The notes beneath the pieces were generated by a model. That model saw nothing but the letters and a program-made list of their open reading frames with translations. It was not told the origin of the DNA and made no database searches. A stretch of DNA of 24,366 bases, from contig CAXHKQ010000181.1 of the NCBI GenBank assembly GCA_964017145.1, positions 1 through 24,366 of the forward strand, in the 5' to 3' direction. Positions 9,275 to 19,529 of the stretch are shown piece by piece. The stretch is from Agrocybe praecox. Its lineage: Eukaryota > Basidiomycota > Agaricomycetes > Agaricales > Agrocybaceae. Within the stretch, counting starts at the first letter, position 1. Each line of letters opens with the position of its first letter. Made by a program: the position numbers and the translations under genes.

Positions 9275-12200
9275 ATGTCGAACAGAGCAAGGAAGAAGCC
9301 CAGGAAAGCCACTAGTCAGGTCTATCGCGATGAAATACCCATGTTTGGGGACTATGATACCATACACGTACGGGAAGGAAGGCTACGGCGTGTAGGAAAT
9401 ACAGTAGTTGCGGCTCCGATGACCCGTGACCATACTCTGCGAGCTAATCTCTGGGAAGATGCTTCGTCTTGGGAGCCGCCTGAAAGCGAGGAATACGCAC
9501 TGGATCCTACAACTGAAATGTACGAGAATCTTGTGGAGTGCGAGGTCATGGATGATGTTCAGGTGAATGGGAAGAAGAAGAGAAAAAGAACGGAGGTGGC
9601 GGTATGTCATACATCTTCACGGTTCTCTCTGCTTTCTCTAATTTGTCTTTAGAAACGGCCGCACGTTGTCTGGAAGAAACAGTACCATCAAACCTATCTC
9701 AACGAACTCTTACGCTGGTCTGGCCGAGGAGATTTTAGCACTAGCGAGCATTGTCCAGACTGCGTCGCAAGGCAAAAGGATCCCCCTGGCTCGCCACTCT
9801 ATCGTTGCGAGGATTGTTTTATTCCAGATCTATGCTGCGCTCAATGTTGCATAAAACAACATTGCCAACTCCCTTTCCATCGAATCAAGGTATTTCCAAT
9901 TTGCTTCACTTTCAAAGCCTAGTTTACTAACTATGCATTTTAGAAATGGAATGGGACCCACTTTGAGAATGAAACACTCAAAGGCCTGGGATTGAAGATA
10001 CAAATGAATCACTCGGGATCACATTGCGAAAATCCTATTCCTTGTCATGCAAGGTTACTGGTTCTGCACACAAACAGATTACACGAGGTATCAATCCTAT
10101 TCTGTGCATGCACGCGATCTATTCCGTACCATCTCCAGCTCCTCTGCTGACGCATATTCCCCGCTACGCAGCTCAATCCGAAGGCCTGCGCAACTTTTGA
10201 ATTACTCGATCACCTCCACAAGTTTGCGCTTACAACAAAGGCATCTACGTACGATTTTTACGGAGCCTTGGAGAAGATGACAGACAACACTGGTCTCCAT
10301 CCTCAACGATCACACTACCGAGCATTATTTCGAATGATAATGCAATGGCGTCACTTGAAAATGTTGAAATGGGCCGGTCAAGCTCACGATCCTTCTGGCG
10401 TTGACGGAACTCGACCAGGCGAGTTAGCTGTTAGGTGTCCGTCGTGCCCATACCCTGGAATCAACTTGATGGATGGATGGGAGAATGTGCCCAATGGCAT
10501 GAAGTACGTTCTTTTGTTTTCATCCTTCAAACCTAATAGAAATTCAGATATTTATACATGGCGATAATTTGCATGGACGCAAATTTTTGTTTGAAGAATC
10601 AACTGGTCTCTAACTACTCGCAGGATCCAGGTCTGGGTATAGGATGGGCATATATGGTACCACGGGAGCCATATGATGCATACGTTCTCAGTAGGGCAGA
10701 TGATGAAGACGTACGTAGTTCACGCATACCGTTCTTTCATTACTAACACACCTCCCAGATAAGCACATGCATTGGGTTCCAAGCTCTAGCAAAGGCGAAT
10801 ACAAAATTCTCCCGAGGTCTCCGCTATACTGGGGTCAATATGACCATCTGCGGCCGTTCGGAGATGATACTCCCCATTGGTGTGGGCAACTTGCATAAAG
10901 GCGAACGGTATGCTATAGATTTTGAATCTACCACATCAACATTGCTCATTTTATTTTATTTTCTAGCTATGCCAACATGGATTACATATTCGGGTCAGCG
11001 TTGCAAGGGTTCTCGTCAGCCTCGTCTTAATAAGCTACGACGTGGCTTGCCAATGGTTCACCAATTTGTTCAAACGGATTGATGAACACTGGCCCAATGA
11101 AATCAAGCCTCGTCCCGATCATAAGCTTACGCCTGCCATACCGAAACTTCACGAGCCAATGCATCAAACAACCGGACATCAAGTCTATTCACTTAATTAC
11201 ATACACGGTGTTGGGTTATCTGACTGTGAATGCCCCGAACGTGTGTGGAGTCCACACAACGCACTTGGGAATACAACAAAGACGCAAGCACCTGGCTCAA
11301 GGCAGGACGTATTGGACGACCATTTCGGGTTCTGGAACTGGGAAAAATATGTTGGACAAGGTAGAACTCTTGCCCGTCGTTATCGCGCAGCAGTCGCGGA
11401 TCGCAACTTACTGACCGAGAGCCATCGAGGCTTAACGTCTACGCTGCGATCGGAAACTGTGCGTCGGTGGGAGAAACTGTGCACAGAATGGGAATGTGAT
11501 TCCTTCCTGAAGACGAAGTTCAATCCATATCATACTGAAAGCGAATGTGAGTCTTTTTTTCCTTTTCTCCTTCTCTTGTCTTGTGTTTATAACTAATGTT
11601 ACTTTGTATATATATAGGTGTCTCTGAGGCCTCTGTAAGAAAGGAGTTCGCAGACGACGACAAGCGCCTCGCCGACTCAGGCGTCCCACAAATCCATGAA
11701 ACCTCGCCATCTGCCTTCATACTTATGGGTCTTGACCTAGAAAATGCACAGTATGTTCTATTTACCTGGCACATTACTTTCTTAAACTCATGTTCTTCTC
11801 CTCAAGGCGTCGACTTCTTCGTGTTCTCAAGGATCCACTCTCTTCCTCCACCCTGCGTAAGGAAGGATCGATTACCGAGCAACGTAACATGCTGCAAAAT
11901 CGTATCCGAGCCTGGGAGTCCCTCTTGCCTATCTACATGCCCGGATTGATGCAGTATCAAAATGACTGCAACCGTTCATCAAACATCAATATCTTCACTC
12001 CTAAATCTGACCACCCTGAGGACGCGTTTATCGCTCTTCCATCGTATATTCCCGAGCCCGCTAGGTCTTTAATTTGCTACCCTGGGTTGGCACAGACAGA
12101 GGCAAAAATGCGCACCGCTCAGTGCAGTGACGCATTGGATAGTTTGCGACGAACACTAAAGCTAAAACAATGTATGATACTTTTCAAGAACAAGAATGTT

Positions 12201-13061
12201 CGAGGGCAGCGTGAGGGTACACGCTCTAGGGCCCTCATAGACAGCGTTCATCTTCGAGCGCGCCGATCTGTTGACAAGTATCGCGTTGCAAGGCAGGCGA
12301 AGATGACTTTAGAAGGACCAGGCGACTGGGAAAGAACTTACCGACCGCTCCTTGACGACAATATTCGAGGCTATCAAGACCCAGAAAAGCTTTCCAAGAA
12401 AGCAGGACACCCTGGTACTCTTGAGGATGGTCAAATCGAGAACATCGTTTTCGCTGACGACAACGACGAGCAGGGATTCACGCTCTTCAATGAGCCTCGC
12501 AGTCGGCGCGATGGCACGGGAGAGACTCGTAAAACCATTTCATGGATCTGGATGACACCTGGCGCGACCACTGCAGCGGACGAGAGGGATGGGATTTTAC
12601 TTCCTGAATGGGCTAAAAGTCGGGCACGGGTATGCAGGGCAAAGGAGGAAGTCTGTCTCTTGAAGGAGGAAATGCGAAGAGTCATCGCATACCTTCGGTG
12701 GAAAGCACAATGGTGGCGAGACAAAATTGGCGCCCTTTCAGATATCTCGCCGGCCTTGCTTGAAGCCCTCAACGCATACGCAGTAACTCAGTCCAACATC
12801 CAACTTTCTCTTGCACAATCCTTCATTAACCTATGGAAGAAATCTCTCGACTACGTTCCAGCAGGCGAATCTAACCACGCACCCTCACACATGGCATCAG
12901 AAGCACGATCACAGGGTAACGATGAGGACGATGAAGGAGACGATGATGACGAAGGAGACGATGAAGACGATGAAGACGACAACGAGCAAGACGACAATGG
13001 CAGGATCTCGAGCCAGGAGCAGGAAGCCCTTGGAATGGACGCCTCTGACATTAATGACTGA
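9275..13061 (+). pseudogene. KDZ transposase with CxC2 cysteine cluster, copy 1
   Basis: Eight exons: 9275-9601, 9653-9889, 9944-10503, 10548-10710, 10759-10907, 10967-11546, 11618-11750 and 11807-13061; all introns are GT-AG. The protein would be about 1,130 residues, a normal KDZ length. Exon 2 has the CxC2 cluster (HCPDC, YRCEDC, LCCAQCC, then His residues). The catalytic core follows, with CMDANF and SYDVACQW as likely first and second acidic positions and DCECPERVW as the likely third. The last exon ends in a long Asp/Glu-rich tail (about 12910-13000). Two lesions: TGA at 10148-10150, where the second copy has Arg, and a one-base loss near 11006, after which the core motifs continue in another frame. 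As a DDE-type enzyme it would cut and join transposon ends in the nucleus. It is probably non-functional as it stands. Confidence 0.85.
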
Positions 13062-13650
13062 ATTATGTTAACATTTTGGCACCTTCTTGTAGTTTCTTTT
13101 GTTTTTAAAACATACATATGTTTTTATTTTATTTTATTATGCATAAGAAACGAAAATGGCAATATCGGATCATGCATCACATAGTAGAATTGATGGGCTG
13201 TTCAAAAGTCCAGCCCTACTTATATTTAGTAATATGACTCATTGATAATGACAATCCAGGAACAGAAAAACTAATTATATTGATACGCTAAAAATAACGC
13301 TACTGCCAGCGCATTATTTTTGAACGTCATCTGAAAGCATCCTGAGCCATCCATCCCTTCCCATCCTATTTTTGGGGCGCAAAAGGCGCCAAAAAATGGG
13401 AAAATATTTATAGAACACAATTGGGGCACTTGGCGCCCACAATGTAGCTCCACTACGTCTGCAATAGCTAAATGCATGCTCTGACCCTCAAAATGGTGTT
13501 GTTTGTTACTATTTACCAAGCCCATCTGCTCTCAGTCTGTTGATGACCTTCGGCAGGATTAGATACATGATGCCAGGCCAGGCAACTGCCCACCATGATG
13601 TATCACGAAATGGCCAAATTGCCAGAATTGATACATGAATATACCAGACA
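13062..13650. other. KDZ copy 1 3' flank up to the LINE junction
   Basis: No coding frame with recognisable content. It begins AT-rich (about 13100-13140). The part from 13314 to about 13420 resembles the flank of the second KDZ gene. GGGCTG and CAGCCC at 13196-13217 form a small inverted repeat. The LINE ORF2 resumes at about 13651, so the right end of the insertion is within a few bases of that point. Confidence 0.6.
13314..13420 (+). repeat. Conserved 3' flank of KDZ copies, copy 1
   Basis: Bases 13314-13343 match 20266-20237 (minus strand) at 25 of 30 positions, sharing GAACGTCATC and CATCCT. The match lies 253 bp after the stop here and 238 bp after the stop of copy 2. Weaker blocks follow in the same order: GGCGCAAA or a close variant, then TTAGAACA/ATAGAACA. 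Within it, GGCGC (13376-13380) pairs with GCGCC (13386-13390) and ATTTTT (13368-13373) with AAAAAT (13392-13397), forming a bulged hairpin. It is probably subterminal transposon sequence. Confidence 0.6.
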
Positions 13651-14979
13651 AGGCTGAAGATGCAGCGTAAAGCGGCACTTTGGATCACAGGTGCGTTCCG
13701 CACCTCCCCCACAGGCGGGGTTGAGGCCCTAGCGGGCCTCATCCCTGTTCACCTCCATCTGAAGAAACTAGGTGGTCGGTCTAACTACCGAGCCGCTACA
13801 TTATCAGACACCCATCCGCTTAGGTCGCTCCTCTCGCAGGAGCATCACAAGCGGGCTGAAGTTCACTCGTCAGCAATTTCAAGCCTCACCCCTGCCCAGA
13901 AAGCAAAGGTAGGGGGGGCCCTCATGGAGATCGACCGACATCTCCCTGAACTCACAGAGTCTTTCTCGCCCGTCGCGACAGAGGCTCGTCCTGGAAACAG
14001 GATGTTGGATTTATTCGACGACCGATTCACATTTGAACCATGTCCCACTGATGACGAGTCAGCAGACGCGGTTCGTGTAGGTCTCAACCAAGTGCTCCGT
14101 GAAGCACAAGACCAAGAAACAACGGTGTATTGCGCAGTCGACGCTTCGGTGCCAAACGATATACATCGACAGGCGGTCTTGACTGCCCTATTATACCGGG
14201 GACACGAACGGACTCATACCGTATCGCATCCTGCCGGACGAGTGACTGCTCCAGATGCAGAACTCTTTGCCATTCGCTCAGCGATTGTCCTCGCCACCCA
14301 GCAGGACGACTGTGAACGGATTGTTATATTCACCGACTCAATGGCTTCGGCCAAACGAGCATTGGACCCTACCCTCCATAGCGGTCAAGGACATTCTTTG
14401 GCCATATGCCAAGCTCTTCAACCGTGGCTAGAAGAAGACGCCACGTGCAAAGTAGACTTCATTCAGGTTCCATCGAAACTGAAGTGGAGGATACACCAAG
14501 AGGCCAACGACATTAGTTGTGCCCAAGTCGAACCTGTTGGGGATCACCCAGCTACTTCTTTGGATAGTGTGCGGAAGGCCGTCACCAAAGGCGTCCAGGA
14601 GGAATGGAAGACTATCTTCCGTGACCCCAATTATCGAGGGCATAACTTCTTGCCCCTCAAGAATCTCGCTGGGGATCTACTCGAACCGACGTACCTGCAA
14701 GAAGGTACTTGGCTTCGTGAAGTGAAAGACGCGCATATACCATACGTCGCGAGGATGATGAGATGCATCCTCAATCACGCTCCAATAGGTGCTTATTACG
14801 AGCGCTTTAACATACAAGAATCCCATGCATGCGAATGCGGCCACCACCTGCAGACGTGCGCACATGTATTGCAAGTGTGCACGAAACATGTACGCGAGCA
14901 AGACGGTCGGACACCGGAACTCCTGGTGCACCTGATCAAATTCCTGGATGACAACGACTCAGTGTTTGCGTTCAGGTGA
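13651..14979 (+). pseudogene. LINE ORF2, RNase H and C-terminal half
   Basis: An uninterrupted frame (ATG 13660 is internal to the parent protein) that resumes the LINE ORF2 with LKMQRKAALWITGAFRTSP, the linker after RT. RNase H motifs follow in order: CAVDAS (first Asp), DAELFAIRSAI (Glu), FTDSMAS (second Asp), and a final HQEAND. RNase H removes the RNA strand during reverse transcription. The C-terminus has a Cys/His cluster, ACECGHHLQTCAHVLQVC, typical of the tail of such ORF2 proteins. It has no start of its own; the N-terminal part lies 7.8 kb upstream. The shared peptide at 1-67 shows that at least one other copy of this family exists here. Confidence 0.9.
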
Positions 14980-15320
14980 CCCGCAGGGGTCGGATAAGCA
15001 GGCTGGGCTATGGCTCGGCCTGCGGTACATGCTCTTCTTGGGCTGCGGACTTCGGACTCTTTGCCATTACAATGGCGCGCGCCTCAGTACTCGGACTTGT
15101 GGGTTAATCCCGACCCTGTGGGGGCGTTCGGAGCCTTTTAGTAGGTACCTGGGTTTGTGGGCTTCGGCCTGACCTTCGGGGGCACTTGGGCCAAGTGGAA
15201 GCGGCGATGCGACTTGGAACGTGAGGGGACTGCAGACTGGGTGGGGCATGGACTGTGGACTGGGCGGGGTGTGGATTGTGGGTCAGGCTCGATGCCCGGC
15301 CACCATTGCTTACATGCTTG

Positions 15321-15340
15321 CGATGGCGCAAGCGCCATCG
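15321..15340 (+). other. Perfect 9-bp hairpin in the LINE 3' UTR
   Basis: CGATGGCGC pairs with GCGCCATCG across a two-base AA (or as a CAAG tetraloop on eight pairs). The second copy at 19106-19125 has changed at two pairs, T-A to C-G and C-G to T-A, on both sides, so pairing is kept. Confidence 0.8.
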
Positions 15341-15382
15341 AACCAGCAACACTCTGACCGCCTAACAGCGGACTACTATCTT

Positions 15383-15401
15383 GGCGGGCCTGATGCCCGC
15401 C
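15383..15401 (+). other. 7-bp hairpin in the LINE 3' UTR
   Basis: GGCGGGC (15383-15389) pairs with GCCCGCC (15395-15401) across CTGAT. The second copy (19168... on the same strand) keeps most pairs, with one G-T wobble and one mismatch. Confidence 0.65.
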
Positions 15402-15513
15402 CTCGCAGACGTAGCGTAGTATTAAATCTTGCTTAGCATGCTGTTGTATGTAATGTAGGGACTGGACTGCAATCGCGCACCGGAATACAAGTGGGACTTC
15501 GGTCCTTTGATTT

Positions 15514-15535
15514 AAAAAAAAAAAAAAAAAAAAAA
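15514..15535 (+). other. LINE poly(A) tail, 22 A
   Basis: An uninterrupted A-run ending the LINE. TCTAG and then the TG end of a copia LTR follow at once. Confidence 0.9.
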
Positions 15536-15540
15536 TCTAG

Positions 15541-15866
15541 TGTCTTGAGTACTCCCCAGACATCGTAGGAATACCGCTTTGTTTGTTCCTATTTACCCCA
15601 AAAATCCCTAAGTGTGAATATAGGTGCCCACCATATTGCGTTTGAAATCAGTGGTGCACCAAACAAAGTTCTATGCTACATATTATATACTGCCGGATTC
15701 GTCTCATTAAGGAGATTCCGAATCCTGAAAGATCTCGTCCATAGCTGTACTCTATAAATAGTTATTTACGAAATACTGTCCAAAAACAGGGAAAAACACC
15801 GAAATCTATGTAAAGTCCATATGTACAAGTCCAAAATCAAAGTGTTTGATCACTAATTTCAACACA
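15541..15866 (-). repeat. 3' LTR of the minus-strand copia element
   Basis: On the plus strand the segment begins TGTCTTGAG and ends TTCAACACA, so it has the TG...CA ends of an LTR and a length of 326 bp. The right end is fixed by an adjoining polypurine tract. The left end follows five bases (TCTAG) after the LINE tail, a size that fits a copia target duplication. No second LTR is present to compare, so the left end is inferred. It contains the short non-coding 3' end of the element and its probable promoter. Confidence 0.7.
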
Positions 15867-15875
15867 ACCCCCTGA
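15867..15875 (-). other. Polypurine tract of the copia element
   Basis: On the minus strand TCAGGGGGT directly precedes the LTR start TGTGTTG, the position where plus-strand DNA synthesis is primed. A near copy, TCAGGGGGTTGTTTTGG, lies about 50 bases upstream in the element (about 15920-15937). Confidence 0.65.
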
Positions 15876-15952
15876 GAAAACACTTTGACAATGGTGCAAC
15901 CCAGAGATGTTCCATCACTTCCAAAACAACCCCCTGATGATAAATCTCCCCA

Positions 15953-18849
15953 CTACTCCACTAACCCCATCATCTTTCTCAACTTTTCAACCTGAGGCTT
16001 CGGCAATGCTTTTGTTAATAAATCGGCTGGCATGTCTTCTGTCGGAATGTATATTGGCTGAATCCTCTTCATCTCCACCTGATCCCTCAACCAGTAGAAA
16101 CACAAGTCCAAGTGCTTCATCTTCCCATGATGTTCCGGATTCTTTGCCACAGACATAGAGGATTGATTGTCCATATATAGTTTGGCTGGTGCGGTTGGTG
16201 TGTATCCAAGTTCCTTGAGAATGTTCTGTATCCAACGTATTTCCATCCCTGCTGCTCCAGCTGCAATAAACTCTGCCTCTGTAGTTGACCTTGTCACTAC
16301 AGGTTGTAGTTTACTCCTCCATGCAACTGCTCCTGTCCCAATCTTCACCATATAGCCACTTGTTGACTTTCCATTATCCTTATTTCCTCCATGGTTGGCA
16401 TCACTGTACGTCACAAATAATTCATCGCCAATTGTTGGGTCTGGTCCATATTCCAGCTTTACGTCCAATGTGCCCTTCAAATATCTGAACAAGTGCTTGA
16501 CCGCTTTCCAATGTTCTTCACCAGGATTGTGATTGAACCGGGCCAATAAAGCCACCACAAATGCAATATCCAGTCTGGTCATCATGGCCAGATACATAAG
16601 AGATCCAACGGCAGAAATGTATGGAATGACACTCATTTTGCTTTTCTTTTCAATTGTCTTGGGACATTGCTCTGACGTCAACTTTAATCCTGGAATCATA
16701 GGTGTGCCAACAGATTTGCAATCCGACATGTTGAATTCCTCCAATTTGTTGATGATATACTGGCGCTGAGACAGATACAATTTCTGATTTGCCCTGTCTC
16801 TTGTGATTTCAACACCCAATAGATAGTTGGTTTCACCTAGATCCCGCAATTTAAAGTGCTTTCCAAGTTCCATAACAAATTTGTCAAGAGCATCCTTTGA
16901 TTTTGAAGCAAGAGTAATATCATCCACAAACACAGGCATAATGACTTTGACATTATCTTGGTCATAGATATAGAGTGAAGAATCACTGTACGTCTTTTTG
17001 AACCCTAGTTCAATCAAGACCTTTTGAAGTGTTTCACTCCATAACCGTGATGACTGCTTCAACCCATAAAGGGACTTGTTGAGTTGAAAGACTACCTTTT
17101 GTTGACCTTGCACAAATCCTGCTGGTGGCTGCATATAGATCTCAACATCAATATCACTGTTGGTGAACGCATATGAAATGTCCACTGAACGGAGTTCTAA
17201 ATCTTCTATTGCAGCCAATGCCAATACAATACGAACAGTTGCCTGTCGCATAGTTGATGCAAAGGTATCAAAGTAATCCTGACCAGGTCGCTGGTTAAAA
17301 CCCTTAGCAACCACACGTGCTTTGAACCGTTCAATTGTCCCATCTGTGTTATATTTAGTTTTGAAGACCCATTTTGATCCAATTGCTTTTTGCCCTTCCG
17401 GTAACTCCACTGCCTCCCAAGTCTTGTTTTCCAAATGCCAGTTCATTTCCTCCATCATTGCTTCGTGCCATTGCCGTGCCTGTTCACTTTTCATAGCCTC
17501 TGAGTATGTCTGTGGGTCAGGAGATCCACCCACAACATTAGCTGCTTCAGTTTCACCATCATCATCCTCCTCAAAATCATAGTCTGGAACAGCTGGCGTT
17601 GGCTTTCTGACAACCCACCATTGTCCTGGTGGTTTCACTGTGCGTGTTGACCATCGTAATCCCTCTGGCTTGGTTGGTTCCGGTTTGACATCCTCCTCCA
17701 ATTGATCTTCATCATCACTTTCAATAATATGCTTCTGGCGATTTTTAGCAATAGGTTGTTCAGGTTCTTCATCGTCACTATCAACAGCTGGTTCCAAAGC
17801 ATTCTGGTCTCCAATTTCGTGTTTGGGCTCTACAACATCAGGAGGTGCATCCTGTAACTGTGGTTCAGGTGCTGATTCATTATCCTCCTCTATGTTCACA
17901 TTCCCTGGTACTGGCACTGGTTCAGCTTCTATATGATCATGGTTATTGGTTGTCATCAATTCGCCTCCATAAGTATACCGTTCATCAAAGTCAGCTCGTT
18001 CACAAATGATGACCTTCTTAGTTTCAGGGTTATAAAACTTCCAGCCCTTGTAACCATCTGGATATCCAATAAAAATGCATTTCTCCATATGTGAACCCAA
18101 GTGCCCTCGTTTATCCTTCTGAATGTGAACATAGGCAACACAACCCCAAACACGCAAATGGCTAACATTAGGTCGCTTTTTATGCCAGACTTCATATGGG
18201 GTCTTTCCAATAACAGCAGATGTGGGACAACGATTCAATACATGTACAAGTGCAGCCAAACACTCAGCCCAAAATTTCTTGGACAGACCTGATTCTTCCA
18301 GCAATGCTACAATCCTTTCAGCTATAGTGCGATTAGCACGTTCAGCTACGCCATTCTGTTGAGGTCTGTTTCTGCAAGTATGCTCCCGCACAATTCCACA
18401 TTCATCCAGATAGGCCTTGAATTCATTAGACATATATTCACCACCTTTGTCGTCTCGGAATCGTTTGATTTTCTTTCCAGTCTGATTCTCTGCATAAGCT
18501 TTGAATGACTTGAATTCTTCAAATGTGTCGCTCTTCTTCTTCATAGGTACATAGACTTTAAAGCGCCCACAATCATCTATAAACAACACCCAATAACGAT
18601 ATCCACCATGTGAGATGACACCAACATCATGTACATCTGAATGAATCAATTCCAATATGTCTGTAGCTCTATTTTCTTATGACAGGAATGGGTTTGCATG
18701 CATCTTGCCTGCTAGACATGGCTCACAAATAGGATCTGGCTTTGCCTTTGAATCAATAGTCAAACCATCAACTAGATTATTCTTCATCATCAACTTAATC
18801 CCATCATAGTTGTGGTGTCCTAACTGTTTATGCCAAAGAGACAAATCTC
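15953..18849 (-). pseudogene. Ty1/copia pol: integrase, reverse transcriptase, RNase H
   Basis: Read on the minus strand. It opens with the GAG-pre-integrase zinc site (LWHKQLGHH, then CEPCLAGK). One stop, TAA at 18677-18679, precedes a 900-residue open frame from 18655 to 15953. Integrase shows HSDV, FRDDKGGEYMS and NGVAERANRT (DDE residues). An acidic linker (about 17980-17530) follows. RT has VDISYAFTNSDIDVEIYM and the catalytic FVDD; RNase H has YSDANHGG, STTEAEFIAAG and DNQSSMSVAKNP. Everything upstream of the zinc site (gag, protease) is cut off at 18849 by a LINE 3' end. The long intact frame suggests recent insertion, but the stop and truncation make it non-autonomous. In life it would act as one polyprotein in a cytoplasmic particle. 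Confidence 0.9.
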
Positions 18850-19318
18850 TTCTTGGACTGCGGAATCTTTGCCATTACAATGGCGCACGCTCTAGTACTC
18901 TGACTTGTGGGATTCATCCCGACCCTGCAGGGGCGTTGGGGGCCTTCAGTGGGTACCTGGGTTTGTGGGTTTTGACCTGACCCTTCGGGGGCACTCGGGC
19001 TAAGCAGAAGCAGCGATGCGACTTGGAATGTGAGGGGACTGTGGACTAGGCAGGGCGTGGACTGTGGGCTGAGCTCGATGCCCGGCCACAATGCTTACTC
19101 GCTTGCGACGGTGCAAGCACCGTCGAACCAGCAACACTCTGACCGCCTCACGGCGGTCTGCAATCTTGGCGGACCTTATGCCTGCCCTCGCAGACATAGC
19201 GTAGTTTTAAATCTTGCTTAGCATGCCACTGTATGTAACGTAGGGACTGGACTGCAATCACGCACCGGAATACAAATGTGACTTTGGTCCTTTGATATAT
19301 AAAAATAAAAATAAAAAA
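18849..19318 (+). mobile_element. 5'-truncated LINE 3' UTR copy
   Basis: Matches 15034-15513 from TCTTCTTGGRCTGCGG to the end, with scattered substitutions and small indels, and ends in an A-rich tail (blocks of AAAAAT from about 19298). It is a typical 5'-truncated LINE insertion of about 470 bp, here placed at the 5' side of the minus-strand copia pol. It keeps the hairpins of the parent. No coding content. Confidence 0.85.
19106..19158 (+). other. Two hairpins in the truncated LINE 3' end
   Basis: CGACGGTGC/GCACCGTCG (19106-19125) is a perfect 9-bp stem that covaries with 15321-15340. GACCGCC (19141-19147) pairs with GGCGGTC (19152-19158) across TCAC as a 7-bp stem. The latter stem has two mismatches in the other copy (15356-15373), so this copy is better preserved there. 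Confidence 0.75.
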
Positions 19319-19529
19319 GCAAGCACCTCGTCTAGTTCTAGTTTGGAGAATGAGGGCCAACCCCTTTCCTGAAGAGTGGGGAGGGGATCGAGTACCGTAA
19401 TATCCACTGCTCGGCCGGAGGCCGAGTTGTAGGTGTTGTGAAGGGCATCCCATAGGGAGGCCATTCCGTGGCAGGGCTGTCCTTGGTATTGGATAGCTTC
19501 ACAGCCGGGTAACTTGCGCTGTTTGACCC
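19319..19529 (-). pseudogene. Internal LINE ORF2 fragment, inverted
   Basis: On the minus strand it encodes VKQRKLPGCEAIQYQGQ and onward to KLELDEVLA, which matches 4528-4743 in the large LINE between endonuclease and RT with only a few changes. It lies in the opposite orientation to the A-rich tail it touches at 19318. Both of its ends are internal to ORF2, so it is a scrap without its own tail. The order (sense tail first, then inverted piece) is not what a simple 5' inversion during LINE priming produces. Confidence 0.85.

Larger units (their letters stand above)
5888..13650. mobile_element. Inserted block carrying a TET/JBP-KDZ transposon
   Basis: The two LINE ORF2 halves fit together here: the left ends FEGSRSKG and the right begins LKMQRKAALW. 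Everything between is therefore foreign to the LINE. Its core is the divergent pair of a TET/JBP-like gene and a KDZ transposase gene, an arrangement known for agaricomycete KDZ transposons. The exact transposon ends are not resolved. The left part (5888-6892) is a gene fragment and may have been carried in or be a separate event. Both junctions share only CAAGG, too short to call a target duplication, and no long terminal inverted repeat is evident by eye. Confidence 0.65.
14980..15513 (+). other. LINE 3' UTR with structured hairpins
   Basis: GC-rich, non-coding. A second copy of its last 480 bases lies at 18849-19318, about 85-88% identical by eye. It contains an early inverted repeat (GCAGGC/GCCTGC, about 14998-15023) and two strong hairpins near its end. 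In LINEs the 3' end is what the RT recognises to prime on nicked DNA, so the hairpins are candidate recognition elements. Confidence 0.75.
1465..15535 (+). mobile_element. Tad/I-type LINE retrotransposon, split by a 7.8-kb insertion
   Basis: A near full-length non-LTR retrotransposon of about 6.3 kb when the insertion is discounted (1465-5887 plus 13651-15535). Order: 5' leader (about 1465-1593), ORF1, ORF2 with endonuclease, RT and RNase H domains, 3' UTR, and a 22-A tail at 15514-15535. The two-ORF layout with RNase H resembles the fungal Tad1 group and the I superfamily. The 5' boundary is set only by where the minus-strand copia gag similarity ends, so it is good to about 20 bases. I found no convincing target site duplication. 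ORF1 carries a nonsense codon and ORF2 a frameshift, so the copy is dead even apart from the insertion. Confidence 0.85.

Noticed and set aside
9179..9367. Minus-strand frame overlapping KDZ exon 1, considered as an upstream exon of the dioxygenase gene.
   Set aside because: It overlaps a well-supported exon on the other strand and no convincing acceptor joins it in frame to 9084; left out.
10088..10170. Treating 10088-10170 as an intron, which would remove the nonsense codon at 10148 of KDZ copy 1.
   Set aside because: The second KDZ copy encodes aligned residues through this stretch (a Cys-x-Cys then QLL and PA-Q motif), so it is coding and the TGA is a lesion.
5918..13380. CGCCCCAAAAAT at about 5920 is the inverse of ATTTTTGGGGCG at 13368-13379, near both ends of the inserted block; considered as terminal inverted repeats.
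   Set aside because: Only 12 bases match and flanks do not; matches of this length are expected by chance in 24 kb, and neither lies exactly at a junction.
13500..15600. TGTTTGTTACTATTTACC near 13500 resembles TGTTTGTTCCTATTTACC in the copia LTR.
   Set aside because: Match does not extend beyond about 19 bases; probably coincidence.
18849..19529. Twin-priming (5' inversion) of a single LINE insertion.
   Set aside because: The inverted ORF2 piece lies beyond the A-rich tail, not upstream of the sense part.
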